Below are positions 9,037-20,351 of a DNA stretch of 64,000 nucleotides, piece by piece; within the stretch, counting starts at the first letter, position 1; each line of letters begins with the position of its first letter. Below the pieces are notes generated by a model that was not told where the DNA came from, did not search any database, and was given only the letters and a program-made list of their open reading frames with translations. The position numbers and the translations under genes are program-made. The DNA comes from Burkholderiales bacterium (GTDB lineage: Bacteria; Pseudomonadota; Gammaproteobacteria; Burkholderiales; Burkholderiaceae_C), in the NCBI GenBank assembly GCA_003963075.1, contig RXJV01000059.1, positions 49,253-113,252 of the forward strand. The letters are read 5' to 3'.

Positions 9037-9668
9037 CCTCGCGCCTTCTGCGTGGCCACCAGGACCGCCTGGGTCCGCGAGCTGACGCCGAGGGCCTTGA
9101 ACACGGCGGCAACATGGTCCTTGACCGTGTCGACGCTGACGCCCAGCTCCCGCGCGATCAGCTTGTTCGACAAGCCCTGGGTCAGCAGATGCAGCACATG
9201 CTTCTGGCGCGGGGTCAGCGGCAGCTCGGCCCACTCGGGCGCCGCCGACGGCACGGCGCTCGGGGCCGCCGGCGCGTCATCCGCGCGGGGCTTCAGTGCC
9301 GGCACATAGGTGCCGCCGGACAGCACCAGCTGCAGCGCCTGCACCAGGGTCGGCAGGTCGCTGCGCTCGGGCACATAGCCCATCGCGCCGGCCCCCAGCG
9401 CGCGCAGCGCGTCTTCGGTGTCGTCGCTGCCCGAGACCACCACCACCGGCAGCATCAGGTGGTCGCGGTGGAGCTCCTGCAGCAGCTCGAACCCGCCGTC
9501 CACGCGCAGGTCCAGCAGCACGAGCCGCGGCAGGCCTTGGGCCAGCGCCGCGCGCGCGGCAGCGACGGTGTCCACGCCCTGAACCTGGGCGCCGGCGAAA
9601 TGCTGCTCGACCAGGCCGGTGAGCGCGGCGCGCACCATCGGAAACGCATCGACCAGCAAGACCCGCAT
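9033..9668 (-). CDS. LuxR/NarL-type response regulator with degenerate receiver
   Basis: A 211-residue two-domain regulator. Residues 1-115 are a receiver domain with phospho-acceptor Asp53 (LLLDLR) and Ser79. However, the usual acidic pair near residue 8 is Asp7-Ala8, and the conserved lysine after the fourth strand is replaced by Glu101 (GYVPER). The C-terminal 65 residues are a LuxR helix-turn-helix (LTPRQKHVLHLLTQG, NKLIARELGVSVDTVKDHV). No histidine kinase is adjacent. ATG at 9668 or GTG at 9671 could start it. It may be activated without normal phosphorylation. Targets are unknown. Confidence 0.85.
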   Translation of the reverse strand: MRVLLVDAFPMVRAALTGLVEQHFAGAQVQGVDTVAAARAALAQGLPRLVLLDLRVDGGFELLQELHRDHLMLPVVVVSGSDDTEDALRALGAGAMGYVPERSDLPTLVQALQLVLSGGTYVPALKPRADDAPAAPSAVPSAAPEWAELPLTPRQKHVLHLLTQGLSNKLIARELGVSVDTVKDHVAAVFKALGVSSRTQAVLVATQKARG

Positions 9669-9684
9669 CACACCCCAACCCTGT

Positions 9685-10549
9685 TCATTGGGTGCGCATG
9701 ATAGTCAACGCCGCACCGCGGCCAGCGGCCGCGGCGCCACCGTCCGCCCGGTAGGCCTGGCCGCGCACGAATCGCGCGATGCCCGCGGCGACCTCGGCCT
9801 CCTGCTCCAGGTAGCCGTGCGGCGAGCGCCCCTCGCAGGCATCGACGCCGGGCGCCGGCCGGCCCGGGCCGCCGGTGACGAGCACGTTCTCCAGCCGCAC
9901 GGCCGCCACGAGGCGGGCCGCGATGCGCGGCAAGGCCTCGGGCGGCGAGGCGACGCAACGGTCCTCCGCCTGGGCGATCAGCAGCACCGGCGCCCGCACC
10001 TGCTCCAGCGGCAGGTCGAAAACGGTATGCGCCGCCCAGGGCTTGCGCTGGCTTTGCGCGCCGACGCTGACGACCGAGCTCAGCACGACGCCGTCCGGCG
10101 CCTGCGAGCCGTCCAGCCGCGCCGCCGCGTTGGCGGCCGACAGACTGCCGCGGCTGGTGCCGACGACCCAGACCGCGGCACCGGTGCGCTGGCGCAGGTC
10201 GGCCACGACACGGCCGAGGTCACGTGCATGCCGGCCGAAGATGCGCTCGCCGCCCAGGCCGTCGTCACCGCGCCAGCCCTCGGGCGCATCGACCAGGGCC
10301 GTGGCCAGACCCTCGGCATGGAAGGCCGGCAGCGAGCGCACCAGTGTGTTGCCCCTCAGCCGGCGTGGGCAGCCGGCCTCGTCCAGGTCGAGCGCGCCGC
10401 CACCGCCGACGAGCAGCATCAGCACCGCGCTGGCGCCACCGTCCGGCAGGCTCAGCGCGTAGCGAAGCCGGCCGGCCTCCGCATCGACGCTGCGGACCTC
10501 GCCGCAGCCGGCCTGGGCCGCCAGCGGCAGGGCCAGGGCCAGCAGGAGT

Positions 10550-10563
<14 letters not shown>
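9685..10563 (-). CDS. Secreted alpha/beta hydrolase
   Basis: A 292-residue exported protein with signal peptide MKLTELLLALALPLAAQA. The fold is alpha/beta hydrolase: a serine elbow in VVGTSRGSLS, an acidic residue in AQAEDRCV, and a late histidine in GRSPHGYL. The ATG lies inside the last codons of polA (14-nt overlap), so translation is probably coupled to polA. That is an odd pairing of a DNA polymerase with a periplasmic hydrolase. The substrate is unknown; it could be an esterase or dienelactone-hydrolase relative. Confidence 0.75.
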
Positions 10564-13306
<2,743 letters not shown>

Positions 13307-13333
13307 GCATACGATTCTCCTCGGGGCGGCGCC

Positions 13334-13339
13334 TAGAAT
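13334..13339 (+). promoter_or_regulatory. TAGAAT -10-like box 7 nt before a start codon
   Basis: TAGAAT resembles a sigma-70 -10 element and lies 7 nt before the ATG of the DUF2782 gene. No ribosome-binding sequence fits in between, so the message would begin at or next to the start codon. The -35 region is weak. Confidence 0.4.
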
Positions 13340-13346
13340 CGACAGC

Positions 13347-13628
13347 ATGTTGTGCCGCACCGCCCTCCTCCTGCTCGCTGCCATTGGCACGAGCGCCCTT
13401 GCCGACCCGCCGCCCGAACCCAAGGTCGAGCGCACCGTGTCGGAGGACGATCAGGTCCGCATCGAGGAGCTGAAGGTGCGGGGCGAGACCAAGAAGGTCA
13501 CGGTCAAGAACAAGCTGTCCCGGGCGCCGGACTACGAGATCGTCGTCAACGACGCCGGCCGTGAGTCAGCCGGCGGCAGCGGCAAGAGCGGCTCGGGCAC
13601 GCGGGTCTGGCGCATCCTCAATTTCTGA
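13347..13628 (+). CDS. DUF2782 family periplasmic protein
   Basis: A 93-residue protein with signal peptide MLCRTALLLLAAIGTSALA. It continues with a charged region containing ERTVSEDDQVRIEELKVRG and ends RVWRILNF, the typical pattern of DUF2782 proteins. These small proteins are commonly found between polA and homoserine kinase in beta- and gammaproteobacteria, as here. Function is unknown; a periplasmic location follows from the signal. The start is set by the signal peptide and by a -10-like box immediately upstream. Confidence 0.8.
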   Translation: MLCRTALLLLAAIGTSALADPPPEPKVERTVSEDDQVRIEELKVRGETKKVTVKNKLSRAPDYEIVVNDAGRESAGGSGKSGSGTRVWRILNF

Positions 13629-13671
13629 TCGCGTGCGGCCCTCGGCCGTTTCAGTCGCCCCTTCTCGACCC

Positions 13672-14718
13672 ATGGCCGTTTTCACCGAAGTCAGCCCCAC
13701 CCAGGCGCAAGCCCTGCTGGACCATCTCCAACTCGGCGCACTGAGTTCGCTGCGCGGCATCGGCGCCGGCATCGAGAACACGAACTACTTCGTCGACTGC
13801 ACGCGCGCCGACGGCCATCTGCACCGCTATGTGCTGACGCTGTTCGAGCGCCTGACCGCCGGGCAGCTGCCCTTCTACCTGCGACTGATGCAGCACCTCG
13901 CGCAGCGCGGCGTGCCGGTGCCCGAGCCGCATGCCGATGCCACGGGCGAGATCCTGTTCGAGGTGGCCGGCAAGCCGGCCGCCATCGTCGACCGCCTGCA
14001 CGGCGGCCACCAGCTGGCGCCCGACGCCTTCCACTGCCAGCAGGTCGGGGCGACGCTCGCGCGCATGCACCTGGCCGGGCGTGACTTCGGCATGCACCAG
14101 CCCAATCTGCGCGGCCTGGCCTGGTGGCAGCAGGTGTCGCCGCAGATCCTGCCCTTCCTCGACCGGCCCCAGGCCGAGCTGCTGCAAAGCGAGCTGGCCT
14201 ACCAGCAGCACGTCGCCGCGTCGGCCGAATTCGCTCATCTGCAGGCCGAGCTGTCGGGCCCCATACACGCGGATCTGTTCCGCGACAACGTGATGTTCGA
14301 GCCCGGCGAGGGCCCGGGCCGCGAGCGGCTGACCGGCTTCTTCGACTTCTACTTCGCCGGCTGCGACACCTGGCTGTTCGATCTCGCCGTCTGCCTAAAC
14401 GACTGGTGCATCGACCTGACCACCGGCGTGCTCATCGAGGAGCGCGCCGCGGTCTTCGTCGGCGCCTACGAAAGCGTGCGGCCGCTGTCTGGCGCCGAGC
14501 ACCGCCTGCTGCCGGCCCTGCTGCGCGCGGCGGCGCTGCGCTTCTGGGTGTCGCGCCTCTTTGACCTCCACCTGCCGCGGGAGGCCAGCCTGCTCAAGCC
14601 CCACGACCCGCGCCACTTCGAGCGCGTGCTGCGCGAGCGCATCGCCGCGCCCTGGCACGCACTGCCTGCAGACGGGCGGGTGCCAGGCCGCGAGGCGTCA
14701 GACGAGGTGCAGGCATGA
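13672..14718 (+). CDS. thrB: Homoserine kinase (aminoglycoside phosphotransferase fold)
   Basis: A 348-residue kinase that phosphorylates homoserine in threonine synthesis. The sequence is of the alternative ThrB type, not the GHMP type. The N-terminus (MAVFTEVSPTQAQALL) and RGIGAGIENTNYFVDC match this group. The catalytic and metal-binding motifs are HADLFRDNVMFE and the FDFYFAGCDTWLFDLA segment. The stop overlaps the next gene's start by 4 nt (ATGA), indicating an operon with the BPSS1780 and MOSC genes. Confidence 0.92.
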   Translation: MAVFTEVSPTQAQALLDHLQLGALSSLRGIGAGIENTNYFVDCTRADGHLHRYVLTLFERLTAGQLPFYLRLMQHLAQRGVPVPEPHADATGEILFEVAGKPAAIVDRLHGGHQLAPDAFHCQQVGATLARMHLAGRDFGMHQPNLRGLAWWQQVSPQILPFLDRPQAELLQSELAYQQHVAASAEFAHLQAELSGPIHADLFRDNVMFEPGEGPGRERLTGFFDFYFAGCDTWLFDLAVCLNDWCIDLTTGVLIEERAAVFVGAYESVRPLSGAEHRLLPALLRAAALRFWVSRLFDLHLPREASLLKPHDPRHFERVLRERIAAPWHALPADGRVPGREASDEVQA

Positions 14719-15533
14719 CCATGCAGCTCCACCTGCAACAGGTGCCGGCGCGCAACGGCCGGCTCTGGATCCGCCACGGCTTCAAGGTCTTCCAGCGCCA
14801 GCCGCTGGCTCTGGCCAGCCTGTTCGGCCTGTTCCTGTTCGTCGGCTTTGTCGCCATGCTGCTGCCCGGCATCGGCCTGCTGCTCACCATGGCTGCGCTG
14901 CCGCTGCTGTCACTGGGCTTCATGCTTGCCACCCACCTCGTGCTGCAGAAGAAGACGCCGACGGCCAGCGTCTTCATCGCGCCGCTGCAGCTCACGCCCG
15001 AGCGTCGGCGCAGCCAGCTCTTGCTGTGCTTCAGCTACGCCATCGCCATGCTGCTGATCGGCCTGCTGGCCGACTGGGTGGATGGCGGCAGCACGCTGGA
15101 GCTGCAAAAACTCATCGCTGACAACGCCGACAACGAGGCCATTGCGCTCGCCGCGACGGACCCGCGTCTGCTATGGGGCCTGTTCACGCGGCTGGGCCTG
15201 GTGGCCCTGCTGTCCGTGCCCTACTGGCATGCACCGGCGCTGGTGCACTGGGGCGGCCAGGGCATGGCCCAGGCGCTCTTTTCCAGCTCGCTTGCCCTGT
15301 GGCGTAACCGGGCGGCCTTCCTGCTGAACGCGATGCTCTGGGCAGGCCTGCTGTTTGCGGTCGCGGGCGTCGTGAGTCTCGTCTTCGGCCTGCTCGGGCT
15401 GACCCAGTTCGCGCCAATGGTGCTGATGGCCACCGGCCTGTTGCTGTCCACCGTGTTCTACGCATCGCTGTATTTCAGCTTCGTCGACTGCTTCATGTTC
15501 GGCGCGCCGCAGAACCTGCTGGACGGCCCTTGA
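14715..15533 (+). CDS. BPSS1780 family membrane protein
   Basis: A 272-residue integral membrane protein with about six hydrophobic segments, first at about 30-75 (LASLFGLFLFVGFVAMLLPG). The N-terminal motif WIRHGFKVFQRQPLAL is typical of the BPSS1780 family found in Burkholderiales, often beside thrB or polA. The function is not known. It overlaps thrB by ATGA and the MOSC gene by TTGA, so the three are probably translated together. Confidence 0.8.
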   Translation: MTMQLHLQQVPARNGRLWIRHGFKVFQRQPLALASLFGLFLFVGFVAMLLPGIGLLLTMAALPLLSLGFMLATHLVLQKKTPTASVFIAPLQLTPERRRSQLLLCFSYAIAMLLIGLLADWVDGGSTLELQKLIADNADNEAIALAATDPRLLWGLFTRLGLVALLSVPYWHAPALVHWGGQGMAQALFSSSLALWRNRAAFLLNAMLWAGLLFAVAGVVSLVFGLLGLTQFAPMVLMATGLLLSTVFYASLYFSFVDCFMFGAPQNLLDGP

Positions 15534-16021
15534 AAACCATCCGCGACCTGCACACGCCGCCGCCCCACATCCACGGCCGGGTGGACGCCATCGTCGTGCG
15601 CGGCTCGCCGCGGGAACCGGCGCGGCTCGTGCCCCAGACCCAGGCGCTGGCGGGCATCGGCCTCGCGGATGACCGGCTGGGCCAGCGCGGCGAGGCCGAG
15701 CTGTCGACACGCCAGGTCACGCTGATCCAGCAGGAGCACCTGCCGCTGATTGCGGCCTTTGCGCGCAGCGGGCCCATCAACCCGGTGGCGCTGCGGCGCA
15801 ACCTGTTGGTGTCGGGCCTCAACCTGTTGTCGCTGAAGAACCAGAAACTGCGCATCGGCGAGGCCCTGGTGCAGATCGTCGGCCCCTGCGCGCCGTGCTC
15901 GCGCATGGAAGAAGTCATCGGCCCCGGCGGCTACGCGGCGATGCGGGGGCACGGCGGTATGACGGCACGCATCCTGGAGAGCGGCTGGCTGCGCGTCGGG
16001 GATGAGGTGCGGCCCGAGTGA
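15530..16021 (+). CDS. MOSC domain protein
   Basis: A 163-residue stand-alone MOSC domain. The family carries a conserved cysteine in a segment like GPCAPCSRME, seen here at about 124-133, and is linked to molybdenum cofactor sulfuration and related sulfur transfer or reductive detoxification. No ATG is available near the N-terminus. TTG at 15530 is taken as the start because it forms a TTGA overlap with the stop of the preceding gene and keeps the conserved N-terminus. This may be relevant to the molybdenum enzyme XdhAB elsewhere in the window, but no direct link is shown. Confidence 0.82.
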   Translation: MKTIRDLHTPPPHIHGRVDAIVVRGSPREPARLVPQTQALAGIGLADDRLGQRGEAELSTRQVTLIQQEHLPLIAAFARSGPINPVALRRNLLVSGLNLLSLKNQKLRIGEALVQIVGPCAPCSRMEEVIGPGGYAAMRGHGGMTARILESGWLRVGDEVRPE

Positions 16022-16026
16022 GGACA

Positions 16027-16041
16027 GGGCGGCAACCGCCC
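16027..16041. terminator. Short GC hairpin between convergent genes
   Basis: GGGCGG-caa-CCGCCC forms a perfect 6-bp stem in the 20-bp gap between the MOSC gene and the convergent thioesterase gene. There is no T-tract on either side, so it could only be a weak or Rho-assisted terminator. Confidence 0.3.
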
Positions 16042-16470
16042 CTAGCGCTCCCGCGGGATTGAATACGTGCCGGTCGCATGCGCCACCGGCTCGTCCGCGC
16101 CTTCCGAGTAGATCCACACCTCACCCACCGCCAGGCTCTTGCCCAGCTTCATCAGCCGGCAGCGGCCGAGGATGCGGCTATCGGCGCGCGGCTTGCGCAG
16201 GAAGTTGATGGACAGGCTGGTGGTGACGGTCAGCGGCACCAGGCCGATGCGGGCCAGGATGGCGACGTAGAGGGCCACATCGGCCACGGTCATCATGACC
16301 GGGCCCGAGACGGTGCCGCCCGGCCGCAGTTCGGCCGCGCCCACCTCGTGGGCCACCAACACCTCGTCGGCCTCGATGGACTCGACCGTCACCCGGGTCT
16401 GCGGGAACTCGCGCTGGAGGAAGGCGGCCAATTCGTCCAGGGTCACGGGGCTCATGGCTTGGGTTTGCAT
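16042..16470 (-). CDS. Hotdog-fold thioesterase (PaaI-like)
   Basis: A 142-residue protein of the hotdog thioesterase superfamily. The segment RPGGTVSGPVMMTVADVALYVAIL has the PaaI/YbgC-type arrangement of a conserved Gly/Pro loop followed by the catalytic acidic residue in the long helix. The C-terminal strands (AVGEVWIYS, VAHATGTYSIP) also fit. It probably hydrolyses an acyl-CoA in the cytosol; the acyl group is unknown. It lies 17 nt after the uvrD stop on the same strand. Confidence 0.8.
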   Translation of the reverse strand: MQTQAMSPVTLDELAAFLQREFPQTRVTVESIEADEVLVAHEVGAAELRPGGTVSGPVMMTVADVALYVAILARIGLVPLTVTTSLSINFLRKPRADSRILGRCRLMKLGKSLAVGEVWIYSEGADEPVAHATGTYSIPRER

Positions 16471-16487
16471 CGGATCAGGTCAGTGAG

Positions 16488-18863
16488 TCAGTCGATGGGC
16501 GTGAGCTTGGCCACCGACAGCGCCAGCCACTTGGTGCCATGCCGGCCGAAGTTGACCTGGGCGCGGGCGTCCGTCCCCGAGCCCTCCAGCGTCAGCAGCA
16601 CGCCCTCGCCGAACTTGGTGTGGAACACACCCTTGCCCACGCGCAGGCCGCCGTGCTCCTCAGAAACCTTCTGCTTCATGCTCGCCGGCACGGGCGGCTC
16701 CACCCAGGCGGCCTTCTGCACGTTGCCGGCGCCCACCACGCCCTTCAGGCCTGACCCACGCTCCCAGGCCTGCTGGTACTCGCGCGCAAAGCCCGAGCCA
16801 AAGCCCTGGTTGCGCGGCGTCAGCCACTTCAGGCTCTCCTCCGGCAGCTCGTCGAAGAAGCGGCTCTTGATGTGATAACGCGTCTGGCCGTGCAGCATGC
16901 GCGTCTGGCAGAAACTGAGCGACAGCTTCTTGCGCGCCCGCGTGATGGCGACATACATCAGCCGGCGCTCCTCCTCCAGCCCGTCGTGGTCGGACATCGC
17001 GTTCTCGTGCGGGAACAGGCCCTCCTCCAGGCCGGTGATGAACACCGCGTCGAACTCCAGGCCCTTCGCCGAGTGCACGGTCATCAGTTGCACGGCGTCC
17101 TGGCCGGCCTGGGCCTGGTTGTCGCCGGCCTCCAGCGAGGCGTGCGTCAGAAAGGCCACCAGCGGCGACATGATCTCGCCCGTCTCGGCATCGGGCACGG
17201 CGCCGGGAGCGCCGGCGGCCGTCAGCGTCGGGGCCACCTCGTCCACCGGCAGACCCACGGCGTTCTTGCCGAAGCCCTCCTGCATGACGAAGGCCTCGGC
17301 CGCGTTGACGAGTTCGTCCAGGTTCTCTAGCCGCTCGGCGCCGTCCTTGTCGGTGCGGTAGAAGTCCAGCAGGCCGGAGGTCTCCAGCACCTGCTCGATG
17401 ATCTCGCGCAGCGTCATGCCCTGCGTGAGGTTGCGCGTGGAGTCGATCAGGTTGGTGAAGGCAACGAGGTTGGCGCCGCCCTTGCCCGGCACGGCCGACA
17501 CCGTCTGGTAGAGGCTGCGGCCGCTAGCCTTGGCGAGGTCCTGCAGCGTCTCCAGCGTCTTGGCGCCGATGCCACGGGTCGGGAAGTTCACGACGCGCAA
17601 AAAGCTGGTGTCGTCGTTGGCGTTTTCCAGCAGCCGCAGATAGGCCAACGCGTGCTTCACCTCGGCCCGCTCGAAGAAGCGCAGGCCGCCATACACGCGG
17701 TATGGGATGCCCGAATTGAACAGGGCCGACTCGATCACCCGCGACTGCGCGTTGCTGCGGTAGAGCACCGCAATCTCCTGCCGATCCAGCCCGCCGCGGT
17801 GCAGCTGCTGGATCTCCTCGATCAGCCACTGCGCCTCGGCGAAGTCGCTCGGCGCCTCCTGCACACGGATGGGGTCGCCCTGGCCGGCATCGGTGCGCAG
17901 CGTCTTGCCCAGGCGCTGGCTGTTGCGGCTGATCAGCTCGTTGGCGGCATCCAGGATGTGGCCGAAGCTGCGGTAGTTCTGCTCCAGCTTGATGACGCGC
18001 CTCACGCGGTACTCGCGCTCGAAGTCCGCCATGTTGCCGACGCGCGCGCCACGGAAGGCGTAGATGCTCTGGTCGTCGTCGCCCACGGCCAACAGGCTCT
18101 GGCCGTTGTCCACGCCCGGGGGCGCAAACATCTTCAGCCAGGCGTACTGCAGCTTGTTCGTGTCCTGGAACTCGTCGACCAGAATGTGGCGGAAGCGGTG
18201 CTGGTAGTGCTCGCGCACGGCCGGGTTGTCGCTCAGCAGCTCGTAGGAGCGCAGCATGAGCTCGGCGAAGTCGACCACGCCTTCGCGCTGGCACTGGTCC
18301 TCGTAGTTGGCATAGATCTCGACGAGCTTGCGCGTCTGCTCGTCATGCGCCACCACGTCGCCCGGACGCTGGCCGTCTTCCTTGCAGCCGGCGATGAACC
18401 AGCCGACCTGCTTGGGCACGAAGCGTTCTTCATCCAGGTTCATGGCCTTGATGACCCGCTTGACGGCCGAGGTGGTGTCACTCGCATCCAGGATCTGAAA
18501 CGCTTGCGGCAGATGGGCCAGCTTCCAGTGCGCGCGAAGGAAGCGGTTGCACAGGCCGTGGAAGGTGCCGATCCACATGCCGCGCACGTTGAACGGCAGC
18601 ATCGTCGACAGCCGCGTCAGCATCTCCTTGGCCGCCTTGTTCGTGAAGGTCACGGCCATCACGCCGCCGGGGCTGACCTGGCCGGTCTGCAGCAGCCAGG
18701 CGATGCGGGTGGTCAGCACACGGGTCTTGCCCGAGCCGGCGCCGGCGAGGATCAAGGCCGGTTCGGAAGCCGCGGTGACGGCGGCGAGCTGCTCGGGATT
18801 GAGGTGCTTGAGGAGGGGACTGTGCTGGGCAGCCGCGTCAGCGACGTCTTGCGCGGGATTCAT
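16488..18863 (-). CDS. uvrD: UvrD-type superfamily 1 DNA helicase
   Basis: A 791-residue ATP-dependent 3'-5' helicase for nucleotide excision and mismatch repair. The motifs are LAGAGSGKTRVL (Walker A), VDEFQDTNKLQ (Walker B), GDDDQSIYAFRGA, LEQNYRS, and TVHSAKGLEFD with ALTRARKK-like motif VI (VAITRARKKL). The C-terminal KFGEGVLL...FGRHGTKWLAL segment is the Tudor-like tail of UvrD/PcrA. A TAAAAT box lies 6 nt before the ATG with no ribosome-binding site, as for several genes in this window. Somewhat longer than E. coli UvrD (720 residues). Confidence 0.93.
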   Translation of the reverse strand: MNPAQDVADAAAQHSPLLKHLNPEQLAAVTAASEPALILAGAGSGKTRVLTTRIAWLLQTGQVSPGGVMAVTFTNKAAKEMLTRLSTMLPFNVRGMWIGTFHGLCNRFLRAHWKLAHLPQAFQILDASDTTSAVKRVIKAMNLDEERFVPKQVGWFIAGCKEDGQRPGDVVAHDEQTRKLVEIYANYEDQCQREGVVDFAELMLRSYELLSDNPAVREHYQHRFRHILVDEFQDTNKLQYAWLKMFAPPGVDNGQSLLAVGDDDQSIYAFRGARVGNMADFEREYRVRRVIKLEQNYRSFGHILDAANELISRNSQRLGKTLRTDAGQGDPIRVQEAPSDFAEAQWLIEEIQQLHRGGLDRQEIAVLYRSNAQSRVIESALFNSGIPYRVYGGLRFFERAEVKHALAYLRLLENANDDTSFLRVVNFPTRGIGAKTLETLQDLAKASGRSLYQTVSAVPGKGGANLVAFTNLIDSTRNLTQGMTLREIIEQVLETSGLLDFYRTDKDGAERLENLDELVNAAEAFVMQEGFGKNAVGLPVDEVAPTLTAAGAPGAVPDAETGEIMSPLVAFLTHASLEAGDNQAQAGQDAVQLMTVHSAKGLEFDAVFITGLEEGLFPHENAMSDHDGLEEERRLMYVAITRARKKLSLSFCQTRMLHGQTRYHIKSRFFDELPEESLKWLTPRNQGFGSGFAREYQQAWERGSGLKGVVGAGNVQKAAWVEPPVPASMKQKVSEEHGGLRVGKGVFHTKFGEGVLLTLEGSGTDARAQVNFGRHGTKWLALSVAKLTPID

Positions 18864-18884
18864 CGCCGCATTTTATGGAGGGGG

Positions 18885-19151
18885 TTAGCGGCGTCTGACC
18901 TTGCCGGCCCGGCCCGCCTTGGACCAGTCGTAGACCTCGCCATCCGGCGTGCGCCCGCCCTCGACGGCCGCCACGCCCGGCGCGCCGACATGCTCGGCCA
19001 GCTCGGTGGAGATGCTGACATGGCGATGCCCTTCGCGGCGGCGCGCCTCGGCGCAGGCCAGGGCGGCGGTCAGCGCAGAGGCGTCGAAGAACTCGCAGAC
19101 GGGCAGCGCGGCATCGCCCGCTCCGTCCAGCCAATACACGACGATGCCCAC
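18885..19151 (-). CDS. Conserved-looking small hypothetical protein, 88 aa
   Basis: An 88-residue soluble protein I do not recognise. The proposed GTG start at 19151 has GGGGAG about 6 nt upstream; a longer frame would overlap the divergent ychJ gene. The sequence reads MGIVVYWLDGAGDAALPVC at the start, has a middle helix rich in Ala/Glu/Arg, and ends GRTPDGEVYDWSKAGRAGK with a basic tail. The PDGEVYDW motif and the good ribosome-binding site suggest a real gene. It lies 21 nt upstream of uvrD on the same strand. Confidence 0.5.
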   Translation of the reverse strand: MGIVVYWLDGAGDAALPVCEFFDASALTAALACAEARRREGHRHVSISTELAEHVGAPGVAAVEGGRTPDGEVYDWSKAGRAGKVRRR

Positions 19152-19210
19152 AGCGCACTCCCCGGCGACGAAAGCCGCAGCGTAGCGCGCTGCCGCCTTA
19201 CAGTGCCCGC

Positions 19211-19636
19211 ATGCCCACCGCGCCTGGACCCGCAACCGCAACCACACCTCTGCCCTGCCCCTGCGGCCGTCCGGCCGCCTACGCACAGTGCTGCGGCCTG
19301 CTGCACGAGGCCCATGCCGCCGGCCAGGGCCTACGGGCTCCGACCCCCGAGGCGCTGATGCGCTCCCGTTACACCGCCTTCGTGCTCGACCGGCGCGACT
19401 ACCTGCTCGCCACCTGGCACGCCAGCACCCGGCCCGCCACGCTGGAGCCGCCCGAGCCGGACCTGAAGTGGCTGGGTCTCGACGTGAAGCGCAGCGCGAT
19501 GCAGGACGCCGATCACGGCAGCGTCGAGTTCGTCGCGCGCAGCAAGCTGGGCGGCCGGGCGCACCGGCTGCACGAGGTCAGCCGCTTCGTGCGCGAGGCC
19601 GGCGCCTGGTTCTATCTGGATGGCGAGCTGTCTTGA
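19211..19636 (+). CDS. ychJ: YchJ family protein (UPF0225)
   Basis: A 141-residue protein with an N-terminal SEC-C-like zinc motif CPCGRPAAYAQCC and the family signature ALMRSRYTAFVLDRRDYLLATWH. The rest is an NTF2-like fold with FVARSKLGGRAHRLHEVSRF and WFYLDGE. YchJ proteins are widespread; their role is poorly defined, and a metal-linked function is inferred from the cysteines. TACAGT lies 6 nt before the ATG. The stop overlaps truC by TTGA. Confidence 0.88.
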   Translation: MPTAPGPATATTPLPCPCGRPAAYAQCCGLLHEAHAAGQGLRAPTPEALMRSRYTAFVLDRRDYLLATWHASTRPATLEPPEPDLKWLGLDVKRSAMQDADHGSVEFVARSKLGGRAHRLHEVSRFVREAGAWFYLDGELS

Positions 19637-20322
19637 CGCTGGCCGTCCTGCATCTCGACGACCACCTCGTCGCCATCGACAAACCACCCGGGCTGCTGGT
19701 GCACCGCACCCAGCTCGCTGCTCAGGAGAACGAGGCCGCGCTGCAGTTGCTGCGCGACCAGCTTGGCCGGCCGGTGTGGCCGGTGCATCGGCTGGACCGC
19801 GGCACCTCGGGCGTACTGCTGTTCGCGCTGTCGCCCGAGGTCGCATCGGTGCTCGGCACGATGTTCGAGCAGGGCCGGATGCGCAAACGCTACCTCGCGC
19901 TGGTGCGCGGCTGGCCGGGCGATGACGAAGGCCTGATCGACCATCCGCTGGCCCGCGACCCCGAGCAGCCCTCGGCGGGCCAGCCGATGCTGCCGGCGCA
20001 GACACGCTGGCGCGTGCTGAAGCGCGACGCGTGGCCCATCGCCACCGACCCGCGTTTTGCAACGACACGCGTCGCCCTGGTTGAAGCCGAGCCGCTGCAG
20101 GGCCGCCGCCATCAGATCCGCCGGCATCTGAAACACATCGCCCACCCCATCCTTGGCGACGCCACGCATGGCAAGGGGCCGCTGAACCGTGCGGTGGCCG
20201 CCCATCTCGGCATCACGCGGCTGTGGCTGCATGCGCAGCGGCTGGAGCTGGCCCACCCGGTGGGCGGCAGCACGCTGCGGCTGGACTCGCCACCCGACGC
20301 CGCTTGGCCGGCCTGGGGCTGA
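19633..20322 (+). CDS. truC: tRNA pseudouridine synthase C
   Basis: A 229-residue RluA-family pseudouridine synthase. The order of motifs matches TruC, which modifies uridine 65 of some tRNAs: DKPPGLLVHRT, catalytic HRLDRGTSGVLLFA, GRRHQIRRHLKHIAHPI, GDATHGKGPLNR and RLWLHAQRLEL. The start is a TTG overlapping the ychJ stop (TTGA); no ATG is available in a sensible place. Other RluA paralogues remain possible, but the short length and absence of an S4 domain favour TruC. Confidence 0.85.
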   Translation: MTLAVLHLDDHLVAIDKPPGLLVHRTQLAAQENEAALQLLRDQLGRPVWPVHRLDRGTSGVLLFALSPEVASVLGTMFEQGRMRKRYLALVRGWPGDDEGLIDHPLARDPEQPSAGQPMLPAQTRWRVLKRDAWPIATDPRFATTRVALVEAEPLQGRRHQIRRHLKHIAHPILGDATHGKGPLNRAVAAHLGITRLWLHAQRLELAHPVGGSTLRLDSPPDAAWPAWG

Positions 20323-20351
20323 CCCGCGTTTGCTCGCCGCTGCGGGCGCGA

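Noticed and set aside
6865..9234. 789-codon open frame on the minus strand opposite xdhB
   Set aside because: It is antisense to a clearly conserved gene. Long antisense frames are expected in GC-rich DNA, and its product is low-complexity.
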